Positions 15,962 through 24,978 of a DNA stretch of 33,600 bases are shown piece by piece. The DNA is taken from assembly GCA_023475025.1 (NCBI GenBank), contig JAMCWB010000061.1:60963-94562 (forward strand), read 5' to 3'. This DNA comes from Gammaproteobacteria bacterium (GTDB lineage: Bacteria; Pseudomonadota; Gammaproteobacteria; Pseudomonadales; Pseudomonadaceae). The notes beneath the pieces were generated by a model, which saw only the letters and a list, made by a program, of their open reading frames with translations, was not told the DNA's origin and did no database searches. The position numbers were made by a program, and so were the translations under genes. Positions within the stretch are counted from its first letter, which is position 1; every line of letters begins with the position of its first letter.

Positions 15962-17332
15962 CTACCGCTTCCTGTGTTTGCTGCCCTTGAACACGAAAAG
16001 TGCCATGGACTCGATATGGGCGGTTTGCGGGAACATATCCATGATGCCCGCCCGCTGCAACTGATACCCCGCCGTAGCCAGCAGCCCGGCATCGCGGGCC
16101 AGGGTCGCCGGATTGCAGGACACATAGAGAATCCGCGGCACCTGCCGGGCGGCCAAGGCCTGAACCATCTGCTCTGCGCCGTCACGTGGCGGATCCAGCA
16201 GAGCTGCTGACCAGGACTGCTGCAACCAATCGGCATCAATCGGCTTGGACAGGTCAGCGTGCAGAAAGTGCACTGCTGACAGGTTATTTTCTGCCGCATT
16301 GGCCGCGGCTCGCGCCACCATGGCAGCGCTGCCTTCAACCCCGGTGACCTCGGCCCCGGCACGGGCCAACGGTAGGGAAAAGTTACCCAGGCCACAATAG
16401 AGGTCGAGGATGTGTTCACCAGCCTGCGGCTGTAGCCAGGCCATAGCCCGATTGACCATGGCCTGGTTGATGTCTGCATTGACCTGGGTGAAGTCGCCGG
16501 GCGCATAGTGCAGCTGCACGCCCTGGTCAGCCAACGGGTAACTCAGGTGCGTCGGTGCCGTTGCCTCCAGCGGCGCAGCACTGTCCACCCCGTCCGGCTG
16601 CAGCCAGCAGTCGGCCCCATGCTCAGCGGCAAAAACCGCCAGCAATTGCTGGTCCTCTGCAGACAGCGGCCGCAGGTGCCGCAGCAGCACAACCGGACGG
16701 CCAGCGCTGGCGAGTAAATCGACATGCCCGAGATGCGCCCGCCCCTGCAGCTGGTTCAACGCCGCGGACAGACCAGCCAGCAAGGGCTGCAATACGGGAT
16801 TCAGTACCGGGCATTCGCGCACCGCAACCAGCTCATTGCTGGCCCGTTGGCGAAAGCCGACCACCAGCGCATTCGATTGTGGCTGGTAGTGCAAGGCAAT
16901 GCGGGTGCGCTGACGATAACCGTATGGCTGTCCCTGCAAGGGCGGTGCCCAGTCACCCACCTGTATGCCGGCAAAGTGGCGTAACTGCTGCGCCAGCGCC
17001 GCCTGCTTGAATGCCAATTGCTGCTCTGCCGGCATGTGTTGCAGGCTGCAACCACCACACAGATCGGCGTGTGCACAAGGCGGCTGCAACCGCTGCGAAC
17101 TGGCGCCATGCACGGTTTCCAGCCGCGCTTCAACCAGTTTGCTGCGCGCCCTCACCACGCGCGCCTCGACCTCTTCGCCGGGCAGCCCGCCATCGACAAA
17201 TACAGTGCGGCCATCCCAGTAACCAATACCGCGGCCATCGTGACTCAGGCGCTCCAGGGTCAGCCTGAGCCGTTGACCCAATTCAGCTGCCGGCGCACTG
17301 GACTGCCGTGAACGCTTACGTGATCTGTTCAT
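15962..17332 (-). CDS. rlmD: 23S rRNA (uracil-C5)-methyltransferase RlmD
   Basis: Iron-sulfur SAM-dependent enzyme that makes m5U1939 in 23S rRNA. The 456-residue product has an N-terminal TRAM domain. The four 4Fe-4S cysteines are C86, C92, C95 and C174. The SAM-binding motif is LDLYCGLGNFSL (about 309-320) and the nucleophilic cysteine C406 lies in YVSCNPATLARD. The short Lys/Arg-rich N-terminus (MNRSRKRSR) probably contacts RNA. The ATG at 17332 overlaps the cysM stop codon by 4 bp (ATGA), indicating translational coupling. The relA gene starts 2 bp after its stop codon. Confidence 0.96.
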   Translation of the reverse strand: MNRSRKRSRQSSAPAAELGQRLRLTLERLSHDGRGIGYWDGRTVFVDGGLPGEEVEARVVRARSKLVEARLETVHGASSQRLQPPCAHADLCGGCSLQHMPAEQQLAFKQAALAQQLRHFAGIQVGDWAPPLQGQPYGYRQRTRIALHYQPQSNALVVGFRQRASNELVAVRECPVLNPVLQPLLAGLSAALNQLQGRAHLGHVDLLASAGRPVVLLRHLRPLSAEDQQLLAVFAAEHGADCWLQPDGVDSAAPLEATAPTHLSYPLADQGVQLHYAPGDFTQVNADINQAMVNRAMAWLQPQAGEHILDLYCGLGNFSLPLARAGAEVTGVEGSAAMVARAAANAAENNLSAVHFLHADLSKPIDADWLQQSWSAALLDPPRDGAEQMVQALAARQVPRILYVSCNPATLARDAGLLATAGYQLQRAGIMDMFPQTAHIESMALFVFKGSKHRKR

Positions 17333-18231
17333 ACCGGCAGGTCGTAGACCCCGGTCGACAGATAACGATCACCGCGATCACAGATGATGGCGACAATCAC
17401 TGCGTTGTCCACCTCAGCGCTGAGGCGCAGTGCGGCAGCCACCGAACCACCGGAGGACACACCACAGAAGATACCCTCCTCGCGGGCCAGGCGACGCATG
17501 GTGTGCTCTGCCTCTTCCTGGCTCATATCCACGACCCGGTCGACCCGGCTGGCATCAAAAATACTCGGCAGGTAGGCCTCGGGCCAGCGGCGAATACCCG
17601 GGATGGATGCGCCTTCAATCGGCTGCAGGCCAATGATCTCGATCGCCGGATTCTGCTCTTTCAGATAACGCGAGGTGCCCATGATGGTGCCGGTGGTGCC
17701 CATGGAGCTGATGAAATGGGTAACGCGGCCATGGGTATCACGCCAGATTTCCGGCCCGGTGCAGTGATAGTGCGCCTCGGGATTGTCCAGGTTACCGAAC
17801 TGGTCGAGTACGATACCCTTGCCGTCGGCTTGCATCTGCAGCGCCAGGTCACGGGCCCCCTCCATGCTGGCTTCCTTGCTGACCAGAATCAGCTCGGCAC
17901 CATAGGCGCTCATGGCCGCCTTGCGCTCGCTGGTGCTGTTGTCCGGCATGATCAGGATCATGTGGTAGCCCTTGATCGCCGCAGCCATCGCCAGAGCAAT
18001 ACCGGTATTGCCCGAGGTCGCCTCAATCAGGGTATCGCCAGGCTTGATCTGCCCCCGCTGCTCAGCCCGCTCGATCATCGACATGGCGGGCCGGTCCTTG
18101 ACCGACCCGGCCGGATTGTTACCCTCGAGCTTGACCAGGATGGTATTGGTCGTGTCGCCCGGCATGCGCTGCAAGCGAACCAGCGGGGTATTGCCGATAA
18201 AATCGGCAATAGTTGGAAACTCAGCCTTCAT
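17329..18231 (-). CDS. cysM: Cysteine synthase B (O-acetylserine sulfhydrylase)
   Basis: PLP enzyme that makes cysteine from O-acetylserine and sulfide or thiosulfate. In the 300-residue protein the Schiff-base lysine is K45 in PAGSVKDRP, and the phosphate/substrate loop is ATSGNTG. GVSSGGSVAAAL near the C-terminus completes the cofactor site. The motif pattern and length fit CysM (B isozyme) rather than CysK. An AGGTGG lies just before the ATG. It is the first gene of the cysM-rlmD-relA-mazG operon, divergent from gacS. A 7-bp hairpin (18250-18269) lies in its leader region. Confidence 0.96.
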   Translation of the reverse strand: MKAEFPTIADFIGNTPLVRLQRMPGDTTNTILVKLEGNNPAGSVKDRPAMSMIERAEQRGQIKPGDTLIEATSGNTGIALAMAAAIKGYHMILIMPDNSTSERKAAMSAYGAELILVSKEASMEGARDLALQMQADGKGIVLDQFGNLDNPEAHYHCTGPEIWRDTHGRVTHFISSMGTTGTIMGTSRYLKEQNPAIEIIGLQPIEGASIPGIRRWPEAYLPSIFDASRVDRVVDMSQEEAEHTMRRLAREEGIFCGVSSGGSVAAALRLSAEVDNAVIVAIICDRGDRYLSTGVYDLPV

Positions 18232-18249
18232 GTGCCACCTGCTTGTGTC

Positions 18250-18269
18250 GCCACGGTTGCACCCGTGGC
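18250..18269. other. Hairpin in the cysM-gacS divergent spacer
   Basis: GCCACGG and CCGTGGC form a perfect 7-bp stem with a 6-base loop, about 20 bases upstream of the cysM start codon. It could be an operator or a leader hairpin; nothing in the sequence decides this. Confidence 0.35.
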
Positions 18270-18295
18270 ATGCTGTGCTTTTATTTCAGTACGCC

Positions 18296-18301
18296 TATGA
18301 T
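18296..18301 (+). promoter_or_regulatory. Possible -10 element for gacS
   Basis: TATGAT fits a sigma-70 -10 hexamer 42 bp upstream of the gacS ATG, but no good -35 hexamer is seen at 16-18 bp spacing. A short palindrome (ACGCCC-A-GGGCGT, 18313-18325) lies in the presumed leader. Confidence 0.3.
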
Positions 18302-18343
18302 ACCGATAATTGACGCCCAGGGCGTAACCCTCAGGACACACGG

Positions 18344-21130
18344 ATGAACAATACCGGCTTGAAAGCCCGCATTCTGCTGATCACCCTGATTCCGGCCGGC
18401 CTGCTGGTACTCAGCCTGGGCAGTTATTTCAGCTGGCAATATCTGAAACAACTGGACCAACAATTGATGGAGCGCGGCGTGCTCGGTATCGAGTACCTGC
18501 AGCGCCCGGTCGCCCTGGCCATGCTCGACGACAACCCGGCAGCAGCCCAGCCCTGGCTGGATCATGTGCTGAACCGGACCGATGTGCGTGCCGCCAGCCT
18601 GTATGACCGGGACATGCAGCCGCTCCGCCATGCCGGACCACAGATGCAGGCCGCCGACGAACCCGTGACCCTGGGTCAGCTGGGCCAGGGTACCGGGTTG
18701 CAGATCCATGCCGGGCAGAGCAACACCCGCTTTATGCTGCCCTTGCTGGCCAGTCCGGAGCTGCTGAACGATCGGCTGGGGCTGGTTGAAGTGGACGAGC
18801 TGCTCGGCTGGCTGGAGCTGGAACTCAGCCACGGCAACACCCACTTGCTCGGTTATCAGGCACTCTTGACCACCCTGCTGCTGTGCCTGTTCGGCCTGGG
18901 CGTGGTCAGCCTGCTGGCCTTTACCCTCACTGGCCGCATTACCGGCCCCCTGAGCACGGTCAATCAGGCGGTCCGCAAACTGAGTGAAGGGCAGCTGGAT
19001 GTGCGTCTGCCGGCGCAGGGCAGCCGTGAACTGGACGATCTGGCCCAAGGCATCAACACCATGGCCAGAGCACTGAACAGCGCCCAGGGCGAACTGCAGC
19101 AGAATATCGACCAGGCCACGGAAGATCTGCGCCAGACGCTGGAAACCATCGAGATCCAGAACATCGAACTGGATCTGGCGCGCAAGACCGCGCAGGAAGC
19201 CAGCCGGGTCAAATCCGAGTTTCTCGCCAACATGAGTCACGAGCTGCGCACCCCGCTGAACGGCATACTCGGCTTCACCAACCTGTTGCAGCGCACCCAG
19301 CTCAACCCACGCCAGCAGGACTACCTCGGCACCATCGAAAAATCAGCCGACAATCTGCTGTCGATCATCAACGAGATTCTCGACTTTTCCAAGATCGAGG
19401 CCGGCAAGCTGGTGCTCGACAACCTGGCCTTCAACCTGCGCGACCTGATTCAGGACACCCTGACCATGCTCGCGCCTGGCGCGCACGCCAAAGGGCTCGA
19501 ACTGGTGAGCATCATCTACCGTGACACGCCCATGGGTCTATCCGGTGATCCGTTGCGGCTCAAGCAGATTCTCGCCAACCTGCTGAGCAATGCGATCAAG
19601 TTCACCGGTCAGGGCTCGGTGTGTGTGCGCACCATGCTGGAACAGCAGGACGGCAATCAGGTGCTGCTGCGCATCAGCATTACCGATACCGGCATCGGCC
19701 TTAGCCAGAGCCAGCAAAAATCGCTGTTCCAGGCCTTCAGTCAGGCGGATAACTCGGCTTCTCGGCAGGTCAGCGGCACCGGCCTTGGCCTGGTCATTGC
19801 CAAGCGCCTGGTGGAACAGATGCATGGCGAAATCGGCCTTAACAGCGAACCGGGCCAAGGCTCTGAATTCTGGCTGACCGTCCGCCTGAACCTGGCCGAC
19901 CAGGCGGCCGACGATCTACCCAGTGTGCCCTGGCAAGGCACTGCAGTAGCCCTGCTGGAGCCCCATGAACTGACTCGCCAGGCTCTGCTGCACAACCTGG
20001 AAGATCTTGGTTGCGAGGTGCAGATACTCGAAGACCTGCCCGCGTTGCAGCAGCGCCTGCAGCAACAGCCAGCGGGCAAGCCCCTGCTGACACTGGTGTC
20101 CAGCCAGCAAGCGAACACCTCCAGCAGCGAGGTCAGCAAGCAGCTGCAGCGCTGGGTTCAGGATGAGCGTTGTCGCTGCCTGCTGCTGACCCACACCCAG
20201 GAGCATTTTGCTGACCTGGAAAACTGGCCCGCCGAACGCTTGCAGGTGCTGGCCAAGCCGATCTGCCTGCGCAAGCTGCATCATGCCTTCGGCCAGCTGC
20301 TCAATGGTCCTCAGCGCAGCCAGCAAGACAACCGTGAAGCCATGCCGTTACGCGGCGTGCGTATTCTCTGTGTCGATGATAACGCCGCCAACCTCAAGCT
20401 GGTGACAACCTTTCTGGATGAGCTCGGCGCCCAGGTGCTGGCGGCTGACGGTGGTGAGGAAGCGCTGCAACTGAGCCGCGACGCGCCTCTGGATATGATC
20501 TTCATGGATGTGCAGATGCCAGGCATGGACGGCCCACAGACCACCGCCGAACTGCGCCTGCGCGAGGAGCAGGCCGGACTGGACCCGGTCCCCATTGTTG
20601 CCCTCACCGCCCATGCGCTGGCCCATGAACGTCGACAGCTACTGCGCTGTGGCATGAATGACTACCTGAGCAAGCCGACCAGCCCGGAACAACTGTTGCA
20701 GTGCGTGCAGAAATGGACCGGTCAGCTACCCAGCGACAGCCATTCGGTCGCCACGGAGTTGCACCCGGGTACCCCGCCGATGGCAGTCGACAGCAACCTG
20801 CCCGTACTGGATGCACATGAAGGCTTGCGCCTGGCGGCCGGCAAGCCGGAACTGGCGCGCGACATGCTGGCCATGTTGCTGGCTTCGCTGGATCAGGAAT
20901 ACAGTGACATCAGCCGAGCACTGTCCATTGATGACCGCGAGCAGCTACTGGAGCGCGTGCACCGCCTGCATGGTGCCTGTCGCTATTGCGGCGTTGCAGA
21001 CTTGCGTCAGCATTGCCTGCTGGCGGAAAAGCTGCTGAAAAACGAGCAGCCAGCCCAGCAGGCGGTGGAGGCCCTGCTCGCAGCTATTGGCCGCCTGCAG
21101 CAGGCCGCCAGCCAGGCATCACTCCTGTGA
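18344..21130 (+). CDS. gacS: Hybrid sensor histidine kinase GacS (BarA/GacS family)
   Basis: Membrane sensor of the GacS/GacA system, which drives small RNAs that titrate RsmA/CsrA. The 928-residue protein has the complete GacS plan. TM1 (about 9-30) and a periplasmic loop are followed by TM2 (about 167-196) and HAMP. The HisKA domain has H299 in SHELRTPLNG. The HATPase domain has its N-box NAIKFTG and a GTGLGLVIAK loop. A degenerate receiver-like segment is followed by a true receiver with D722 in FMDVQMPG, and a C-terminal Hpt domain with H873 in HRLHGACRYCG. All three phosphorelay residues are present, so it should be functional. AGGA precedes the ATG. It lies between cysM and acpS and converges on acpS with a 12-bp overlap of coding ends. 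Confidence 0.95.
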   Translation: MNNTGLKARILLITLIPAGLLVLSLGSYFSWQYLKQLDQQLMERGVLGIEYLQRPVALAMLDDNPAAAQPWLDHVLNRTDVRAASLYDRDMQPLRHAGPQMQAADEPVTLGQLGQGTGLQIHAGQSNTRFMLPLLASPELLNDRLGLVEVDELLGWLELELSHGNTHLLGYQALLTTLLLCLFGLGVVSLLAFTLTGRITGPLSTVNQAVRKLSEGQLDVRLPAQGSRELDDLAQGINTMARALNSAQGELQQNIDQATEDLRQTLETIEIQNIELDLARKTAQEASRVKSEFLANMSHELRTPLNGILGFTNLLQRTQLNPRQQDYLGTIEKSADNLLSIINEILDFSKIEAGKLVLDNLAFNLRDLIQDTLTMLAPGAHAKGLELVSIIYRDTPMGLSGDPLRLKQILANLLSNAIKFTGQGSVCVRTMLEQQDGNQVLLRISITDTGIGLSQSQQKSLFQAFSQADNSASRQVSGTGLGLVIAKRLVEQMHGEIGLNSEPGQGSEFWLTVRLNLADQAADDLPSVPWQGTAVALLEPHELTRQALLHNLEDLGCEVQILEDLPALQQRLQQQPAGKPLLTLVSSQQANTSSSEVSKQLQRWVQDERCRCLLLTHTQEHFADLENWPAERLQVLAKPICLRKLHHAFGQLLNGPQRSQQDNREAMPLRGVRILCVDDNAANLKLVTTFLDELGAQVLAADGGEEALQLSRDAPLDMIFMDVQMPGMDGPQTTAELRLREEQAGLDPVPIVALTAHALAHERRQLLRCGMNDYLSKPTSPEQLLQCVQKWTGQLPSDSHSVATELHPGTPPMAVDSNLPVLDAHEGLRLAAGKPELARDMLAMLLASLDQEYSDISRALSIDDREQLLERVHRLHGACRYCGVADLRQHCLLAEKLLKNEQPAQQAVEALLAAIGRLQQAASQASLL

Positions 21131-21499
21131 CCAGACCGCAAAGGCCAGCGCCTGCTCGCGCTCATCACTGAGCGATAACAGCATGCGACCACCACCGCCA
21201 GCTGCGAGGCGCGCGGCGGCGGTACCGGTCAGGCGCACCAGCGGCGCCCCGGCCGGATCGCGGTCAATCTGCAGATGCTGCCAGGACATACCTGCCGCCA
21301 GACCGGTGCCCAGCGCCTTGAGAATCGCTTCCTTGGCGGCAAAGCGCTTGGCCAGAAAGCGGCCCGGCTGGCCATGCTCGGCAAAGCGGGCAAACTCGTC
21401 CGGGGTCAGAATGCGCCGGGCAAAACGCTCGCCCTGACGCGCCAGTACCGCCTCGATCCGGCCGACCTGTACCAGGTCAGTACCGATACCCCGGATCAT
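21119..21499 (-). CDS. acpS: Holo-[acyl-carrier-protein] synthase
   Basis: Transfers 4'-phosphopantetheine from CoA to acyl carrier protein. The 126-residue product carries both AcpS motifs: [11 protein letters not shown], with the Mg-binding aspartate near the N-terminus, and [15 protein letters not shown]. The start ATG overlaps the pdxJ stop codon by 4 bp. It is the last gene of the DUF4845-rnc-era-recO-pdxJ-acpS operon. Its stop codon lies inside the 3' end of the convergent gacS gene (21119-21130 shared). Confidence 0.96.
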   Translation of the reverse strand: MIRGIGTDLVQVGRIEAVLARQGERFARRILTPDEFARFAEHGQPGRFLAKRFAAKEAILKALGTGLAAGMSWQHLQIDRDPAGAPLVRLTGTAAARLAAGGGGRMLLSLSDEREQALAFAVWSQE

Positions 21500-22230
21500 C
21501 GTGGCTGCGCCGCCTGCAGCAGGGCACGCATATCGCGCACGGCAGTGGCCAACCCGGAGAACAGCGCACGGGCAATGATGGCGTGACCGATGTTCAGTTC
21601 GTGCATGCCATCGATCGCCGCAATCGGCTCGACATTGTGATAATTCAGACCATGCCCGGCATTGACCACCAGACCCAGCTTGCGTGCATGGGCGGCAGCC
21701 TGGCGGATTGCTTTCAGCGCTGCCGCCTGCTCAGCGCCCTGCGTATCGGCATAATGCCCGGTGTGCAGCTCGATCACCGGCGCACCGAGGCGACGGGCCA
21801 TGTCGATCTGCGCCAGATCCGGATCGATAAAGAGTGATACCTCACTACCCTGCTCGGTCAATTGCTCGACCGCCGCCTGGATGCGCGCCTGGTTGCCAAT
21901 CACATCCAGACCGCCTTCAGTGGTCAGCTCCTCGCGCTTCTCCGGCACCAGGCAGACATGCGCCGGACGGATCTCGCCGGCAAAGGCCAGCATGGTATCG
22001 GTCACTGCCAGCTCCAGGTTCATGCGCGTCTGCAGCACCTCAACCAGCATCCGCACATCACGCTCCTGGATATGCCGGCGATCCTCACGCAAATGCACGG
22101 TAATGCCATCGGCACCGGCTTGCTCGGCCTCAATGGCGGCCTGCACCGGATCAGGGTAACGGGTGCCGCGGGCCTGACGCACAGTGGCGATATGGTCAAT
22201 ATTGACCCCCAGCAAGACACGTTCAGTCAT
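21496..22230 (-). CDS. pdxJ: Pyridoxine 5'-phosphate synthase
   Basis: Condenses 1-deoxy-D-xylulose 5-phosphate with 3-amino-2-oxopropyl phosphate to form pyridoxine 5'-phosphate, the last step of the DXP-dependent vitamin B6 pathway. The 244-residue TIM-barrel protein has the conserved [16 protein letters not shown] start, [28 protein letters not shown] and VNAGHGLNY segments, all carrying expected active-site residues. It overlaps recO by 8 bp upstream and acpS by 4 bp downstream, so translation along the operon is probably coupled. Confidence 0.97.
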   Translation of the reverse strand: MTERVLLGVNIDHIATVRQARGTRYPDPVQAAIEAEQAGADGITVHLREDRRHIQERDVRMLVEVLQTRMNLELAVTDTMLAFAGEIRPAHVCLVPEKREELTTEGGLDVIGNQARIQAAVEQLTEQGSEVSLFIDPDLAQIDMARRLGAPVIELHTGHYADTQGAEQAAALKAIRQAAAHARKLGLVVNAGHGLNYHNVEPIAAIDGMHELNIGHAIIARALFSGLATAVRDMRALLQAAQPR

Positions 22231-22933
22231 GGTCGGATTCCTTGCTTACGGTGAATAATTGGCGGCTGAGCAGTGGCTTGCTGCCCAGGTGTACCGCCAG
22301 TGCCTGACGCATCAGGCGCTTGCCCCAGCGCAGGGTGTCGCTCGCCTGCCAGTCATCGGCGGCCATCGCCAGCAGTGCGGCGCCGGGAATACCCGGCTGT
22401 CCGGCGGCAACCGGCAGCAGTCCCTGCTCAGCCTGCCATTGATAACAGTGAGCGGCTTGCAACGGTTGCCCGCTGGCATCCTGCTGCAGGCTGAAGCCAT
22501 AGCCCAGCTCGTTGAGCAGCAGCCATTCGAAGCGACGCAACAGCGGTTCCAGTGGTTGCTGCTCGGCAAGCCCCTGAATGGCGCTCTGATAACTGGCAAA
22601 GATCAAGGGTTGCGGCTCATCCGTCAATAACAAACGGGTAAGCAATTCATTCAGATACAAACCGCTGAACAGGGCATTGCCTTGCAAGGCGGGCAAGGAA
22701 CCAGCCCGCTCCGCCTGTTGCAGGGTTTTCAGCTCACCGCGCCCGCCCAGGCTGAGCAATAACGGCTGGAAGGGTTGTGGCGACAGGCTGCCCTTGCGAC
22801 CACCCCGCGCACCACGCCAGACTACCCGCTGCCGACCCTGCTGCAGGGTCAGCAAGTCCACCAGGGCGCTGGTATCACGGTAAGGGCGGCTATGCAGGAC
22901 ATAGGCCGGGATCAGGGCATTGGCCGTGGCCAT
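22223..22933 (-). CDS. recO: DNA repair protein RecO
   Basis: RecFOR-pathway mediator that helps RecA load on SSB-coated single-stranded DNA. The 236-residue protein has the N-terminal OB-fold ([20 protein letters not shown]) and the helical C-terminal part with [10 protein letters not shown] and a [12 protein letters not shown] segment. As in other gammaproteobacterial RecO proteins, the zinc-site cysteines are missing. It starts 2 bp after the era stop codon and overlaps pdxJ by 8 bp. Confidence 0.94.
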   Translation of the reverse strand: MATANALIPAYVLHSRPYRDTSALVDLLTLQQGRQRVVWRGARGGRKGSLSPQPFQPLLLSLGGRGELKTLQQAERAGSLPALQGNALFSGLYLNELLTRLLLTDEPQPLIFASYQSAIQGLAEQQPLEPLLRRFEWLLLNELGYGFSLQQDASGQPLQAAHCYQWQAEQGLLPVAAGQPGIPGAALLAMAADDWQASDTLRWGKRLMRQALAVHLGSKPLLSRQLFTVSKESDHD

Positions 22934-22935
22934 GA

Positions 22936-23838
22936 TCAGCGATCGAAGGTATAACCCAGTGAATTCAGTGCACGCTCGTCATCCGACCAGCCACGCTTCA
23001 CCTTGACCCACATGTTGAGCATGATCTTGCTACCGAACAGCTTCTGCATGTCCAGGCGCGCTTCCTGACCGATCTTCTTCATGCGCTCACCACCGTCGCC
23101 GATGATGATCTTCTTCTGGCCTTCGCGCTCGACCAGGATCAAGGCATGGATATGCAGGATCTTGCCTTCCTGCTTGAACTGTTCGATCTCTACCGTGACC
23201 TGATAGGGAATCTCTGCGCCCAGCTGGCGCATGACCTTTTCGCGGATCAGCTCGGCAGCGAGAAAACGCGAACTGCGGTCAGTCAACTGATCATCCGGGT
23301 AGAAGTGCTCGCTTTGCGGCAAGCGCTCGGCAATCAGCGCTTCCAGGTGCTCGATATTACGCCCTTGCAAGGCCGATACCGGCACCACCTCGGCCTCCGG
23401 CAGCTGGGTCGTCAGCCATTCCAGGTGCGGCAACAGCTGTTTCTTGTCTTCCAGCCGGTCAACCTTGTTGACCACCAGCAAGACCGGGCACTGCACATGG
23501 CGCACGCGCTCAAGGACCATTTCATCCTCATCGGTCCAGCGCAGGCGATCCACCACAAAAAGCACCACATCAACATCACGCAGCGCCTGACTGGCGCTCT
23601 TGTTCATGAAGCGATTCAGGGCTTTTTCGTTGTCCTTGTGCAGGCCGGGGGTATCCACATAGATGGCCTGCACAGCGCCCTCGGTCTTGATGCCCAGCAG
23701 GGTGTGGCGGGTGGTTTGTGGCTTGCGTGAGGTGATGGCCAGCTTCTGGCCAAGAATATGGTTAAGCAGGGTCGACTTGCCCACATTGGGCCGGCCGACA
23801 ATGGCGACATAGCCACAACGCGTTACTGCTTCAGTCAT
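22936..23838 (-). CDS. era: GTPase Era
   Basis: Essential GTPase that binds the 3' end of 16S rRNA and assists 30S maturation. The 300-residue protein has the G-domain motifs GRPNVGKST (G1), DTPG (G3) and NKVD (G4). The C-terminal KH domain contains [20 protein letters not shown]. The start was placed at the ATG at 23838 ([10 protein letters not shown]), which has GGAG 8 bases upstream and overlaps the rnc stop region by 8 bp. A TTG at 23862 would add eight residues and is unlikely. Its position after rnc is the classic rnc-era arrangement. Confidence 0.96.
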   Translation of the reverse strand: MTEAVTRCGYVAIVGRPNVGKSTLLNHILGQKLAITSRKPQTTRHTLLGIKTEGAVQAIYVDTPGLHKDNEKALNRFMNKSASQALRDVDVVLFVVDRLRWTDEDEMVLERVRHVQCPVLLVVNKVDRLEDKKQLLPHLEWLTTQLPEAEVVPVSALQGRNIEHLEALIAERLPQSEHFYPDDQLTDRSSRFLAAELIREKVMRQLGAEIPYQVTVEIEQFKQEGKILHIHALILVEREGQKKIIIGDGGERMKKIGQEARLDMQKLFGSKIMLNMWVKVKRGWSDDERALNSLGYTFDR

Positions 23839-24520
23839 CGACTTTCTCCGCGCCCAGGGCAATCAGTGCCTGCTGGGCCGCTTGTTGTTCCGCCAGGCGC
23901 CGGCTGTTACCCGCGCCAAAGGTGGGTTCATTGAGCAAACTGACACGGCAGTCCACCTTGAAGCTGCGGCAATGGGCGTCGCCACTGCTTTCAATCACTT
24001 CATAGCGTGGCAGTTCGCATTGCCGGGACTGCAGGTATTCCTGCAGCCGGGTCTTGGCATCCTTGTTGTTGTCGACCAGGGTCAGGCTCTCGATGTGCGC
24101 GGTCAACCAGTGCAGTACGCGCTCACGGGCCACTTCCATACCGCTGTCGAGGTAGATACCACCAATAATGGCTTCGGTGGCATCGGCAAGGATTGATTCG
24201 CGGCGAAAGCCCCCGCTCTTGAGCTCGCCCGAGCCCAGGCGCAGAAAATCACCCAGCTCAAAGCCCTTGGCCAGCTCGGCCAGGGTAACGCCCTTGACCA
24301 GGCGGGCACGCAGCCGTGACAGCTGGCCTTCACGGGCCTGGGGGAAACGTTCAAACAAGGCCTCGGCAGCAACAAAATTCAGCACCGAGTCACCGAGAAA
24401 TTCGAGTCGCTCGTTATTGCGCCCACCCAGACTCCGGTGTGTCAGAGCCAGCGTCAGCAGCTCCTTGTCTTTGAAGCTATAGCCTATCTTGCGTTCCAGT
24501 TGGTCTAGCCTGTTACTCAC
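23831..24520 (-). CDS. rnc: Ribonuclease III
   Basis: Double-strand-specific endoribonuclease for rRNA and mRNA processing. The 229-residue protein has the catalytic signature [11 protein letters not shown] (about 37-47), with further acidic residues in DATEAIIGG, and a C-terminal dsRNA-binding domain (about 154-225) ending in [10 protein letters not shown]. The start is a GTG at 24520; GTGA overlaps the stop codon of the DUF4845 gene, so translation is probably coupled. rnc mRNA leaders are often cleaved by the enzyme itself; no such site can be asserted here. Confidence 0.96.
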   Translation of the reverse strand: MSNRLDQLERKIGYSFKDKELLTLALTHRSLGGRNNERLEFLGDSVLNFVAAEALFERFPQAREGQLSRLRARLVKGVTLAELAKGFELGDFLRLGSGELKSGGFRRESILADATEAIIGGIYLDSGMEVARERVLHWLTAHIESLTLVDNNKDAKTRLQEYLQSRQCELPRYEVIESSGDAHCRSFKVDCRVSLLNEPTFGAGNSRRLAEQQAAQQALIALGAEKVDD

Positions 24521-24894
24521 TTGATCGGTCTGACAATATGGGTTTCATCAAAATGGACCAGCAGGTCCACGGTGTTCAGCAGCGGCGAGCGCACTTCATA
24601 CTTGATCACCACGGTATAGGTGTCGGTGCCACTCGCAGTCACTTCAATTGCTTCACTGGCATTGATGTCGCGGATGCTGTTGATCTGCATACCGCGCTCG
24701 ATATGCCGGTTCATGTCACGCAGGGAATTGATATTCAGGGTCGGGTCTTCGTTCACCGAGGTGACGATCTTGCGCAGTGAGAAGTGGTCCATATAAATGG
24801 GTGCCAGTTTCATCACAATCACCAGACCGAACACGATCAGGGTGATGATGGCGAGCCAGCCAAAAAACGACATGCCTTTCTGAGAGTGGCGCAT
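24517..24894 (-). CDS. DUF4845 membrane-anchored protein
   Basis: A 125-residue protein with one N-terminal transmembrane helix (about 10-31; [19 protein letters not shown]) and a small extracytoplasmic domain. The conserved opening [10 protein letters not shown] and the order lepB-this gene-rnc-era match the DUF4845 family of pseudomonads. Its function is not established. ACGAGG precedes the ATG. It is the first gene of the rnc-era-recO-pdxJ-acpS operon and its stop codon overlaps the rnc start. A terminator between it and lepB (24928-24950) suggests a promoter of its own in the 84-bp spacer. Confidence 0.9.
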   Translation of the reverse strand: MRHSQKGMSFFGWLAIITLIVFGLVIVMKLAPIYMDHFSLRKIVTSVNEDPTLNINSLRDMNRHIERGMQINSIRDINASEAIEVTASGTDTYTVVIKYEVRSPLLNTVDLLVHFDETHIVRPIK

Positions 24895-24927
24895 GATAAC
24901 CTCGTTACGTCCGTTGTTGGTATTCTG

Positions 24928-24950
24928 AAAACCCGGCCTCAGACCGGGCT
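24928..24950 (-). terminator. Rho-independent terminator after lepB
   Basis: On the minus strand, about 30 bases after the lepB stop codon, CCCGG-TCTGAGG-CCGGG forms a GC-rich stem followed directly by TTTTC. This is the best intrinsic terminator in the window and separates lepA-lepB from the DUF4845-rnc operon. Confidence 0.7.
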
Positions 24951-24978
24951 GTTATCCGTAATGCGCGGCTGCGTCGGC

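Noticed and set aside
17308..18300. 330-codon plus-strand frame antisense to cysM
   Set aside because: Its composition follows the third-position GC bias of cysM and it has no domain or ribosome binding site.
18281..19240. 319-codon minus-strand frame antisense to gacS
   Set aside because: Gln/His-rich shadow of the gacS sensor region with no protein family pattern.
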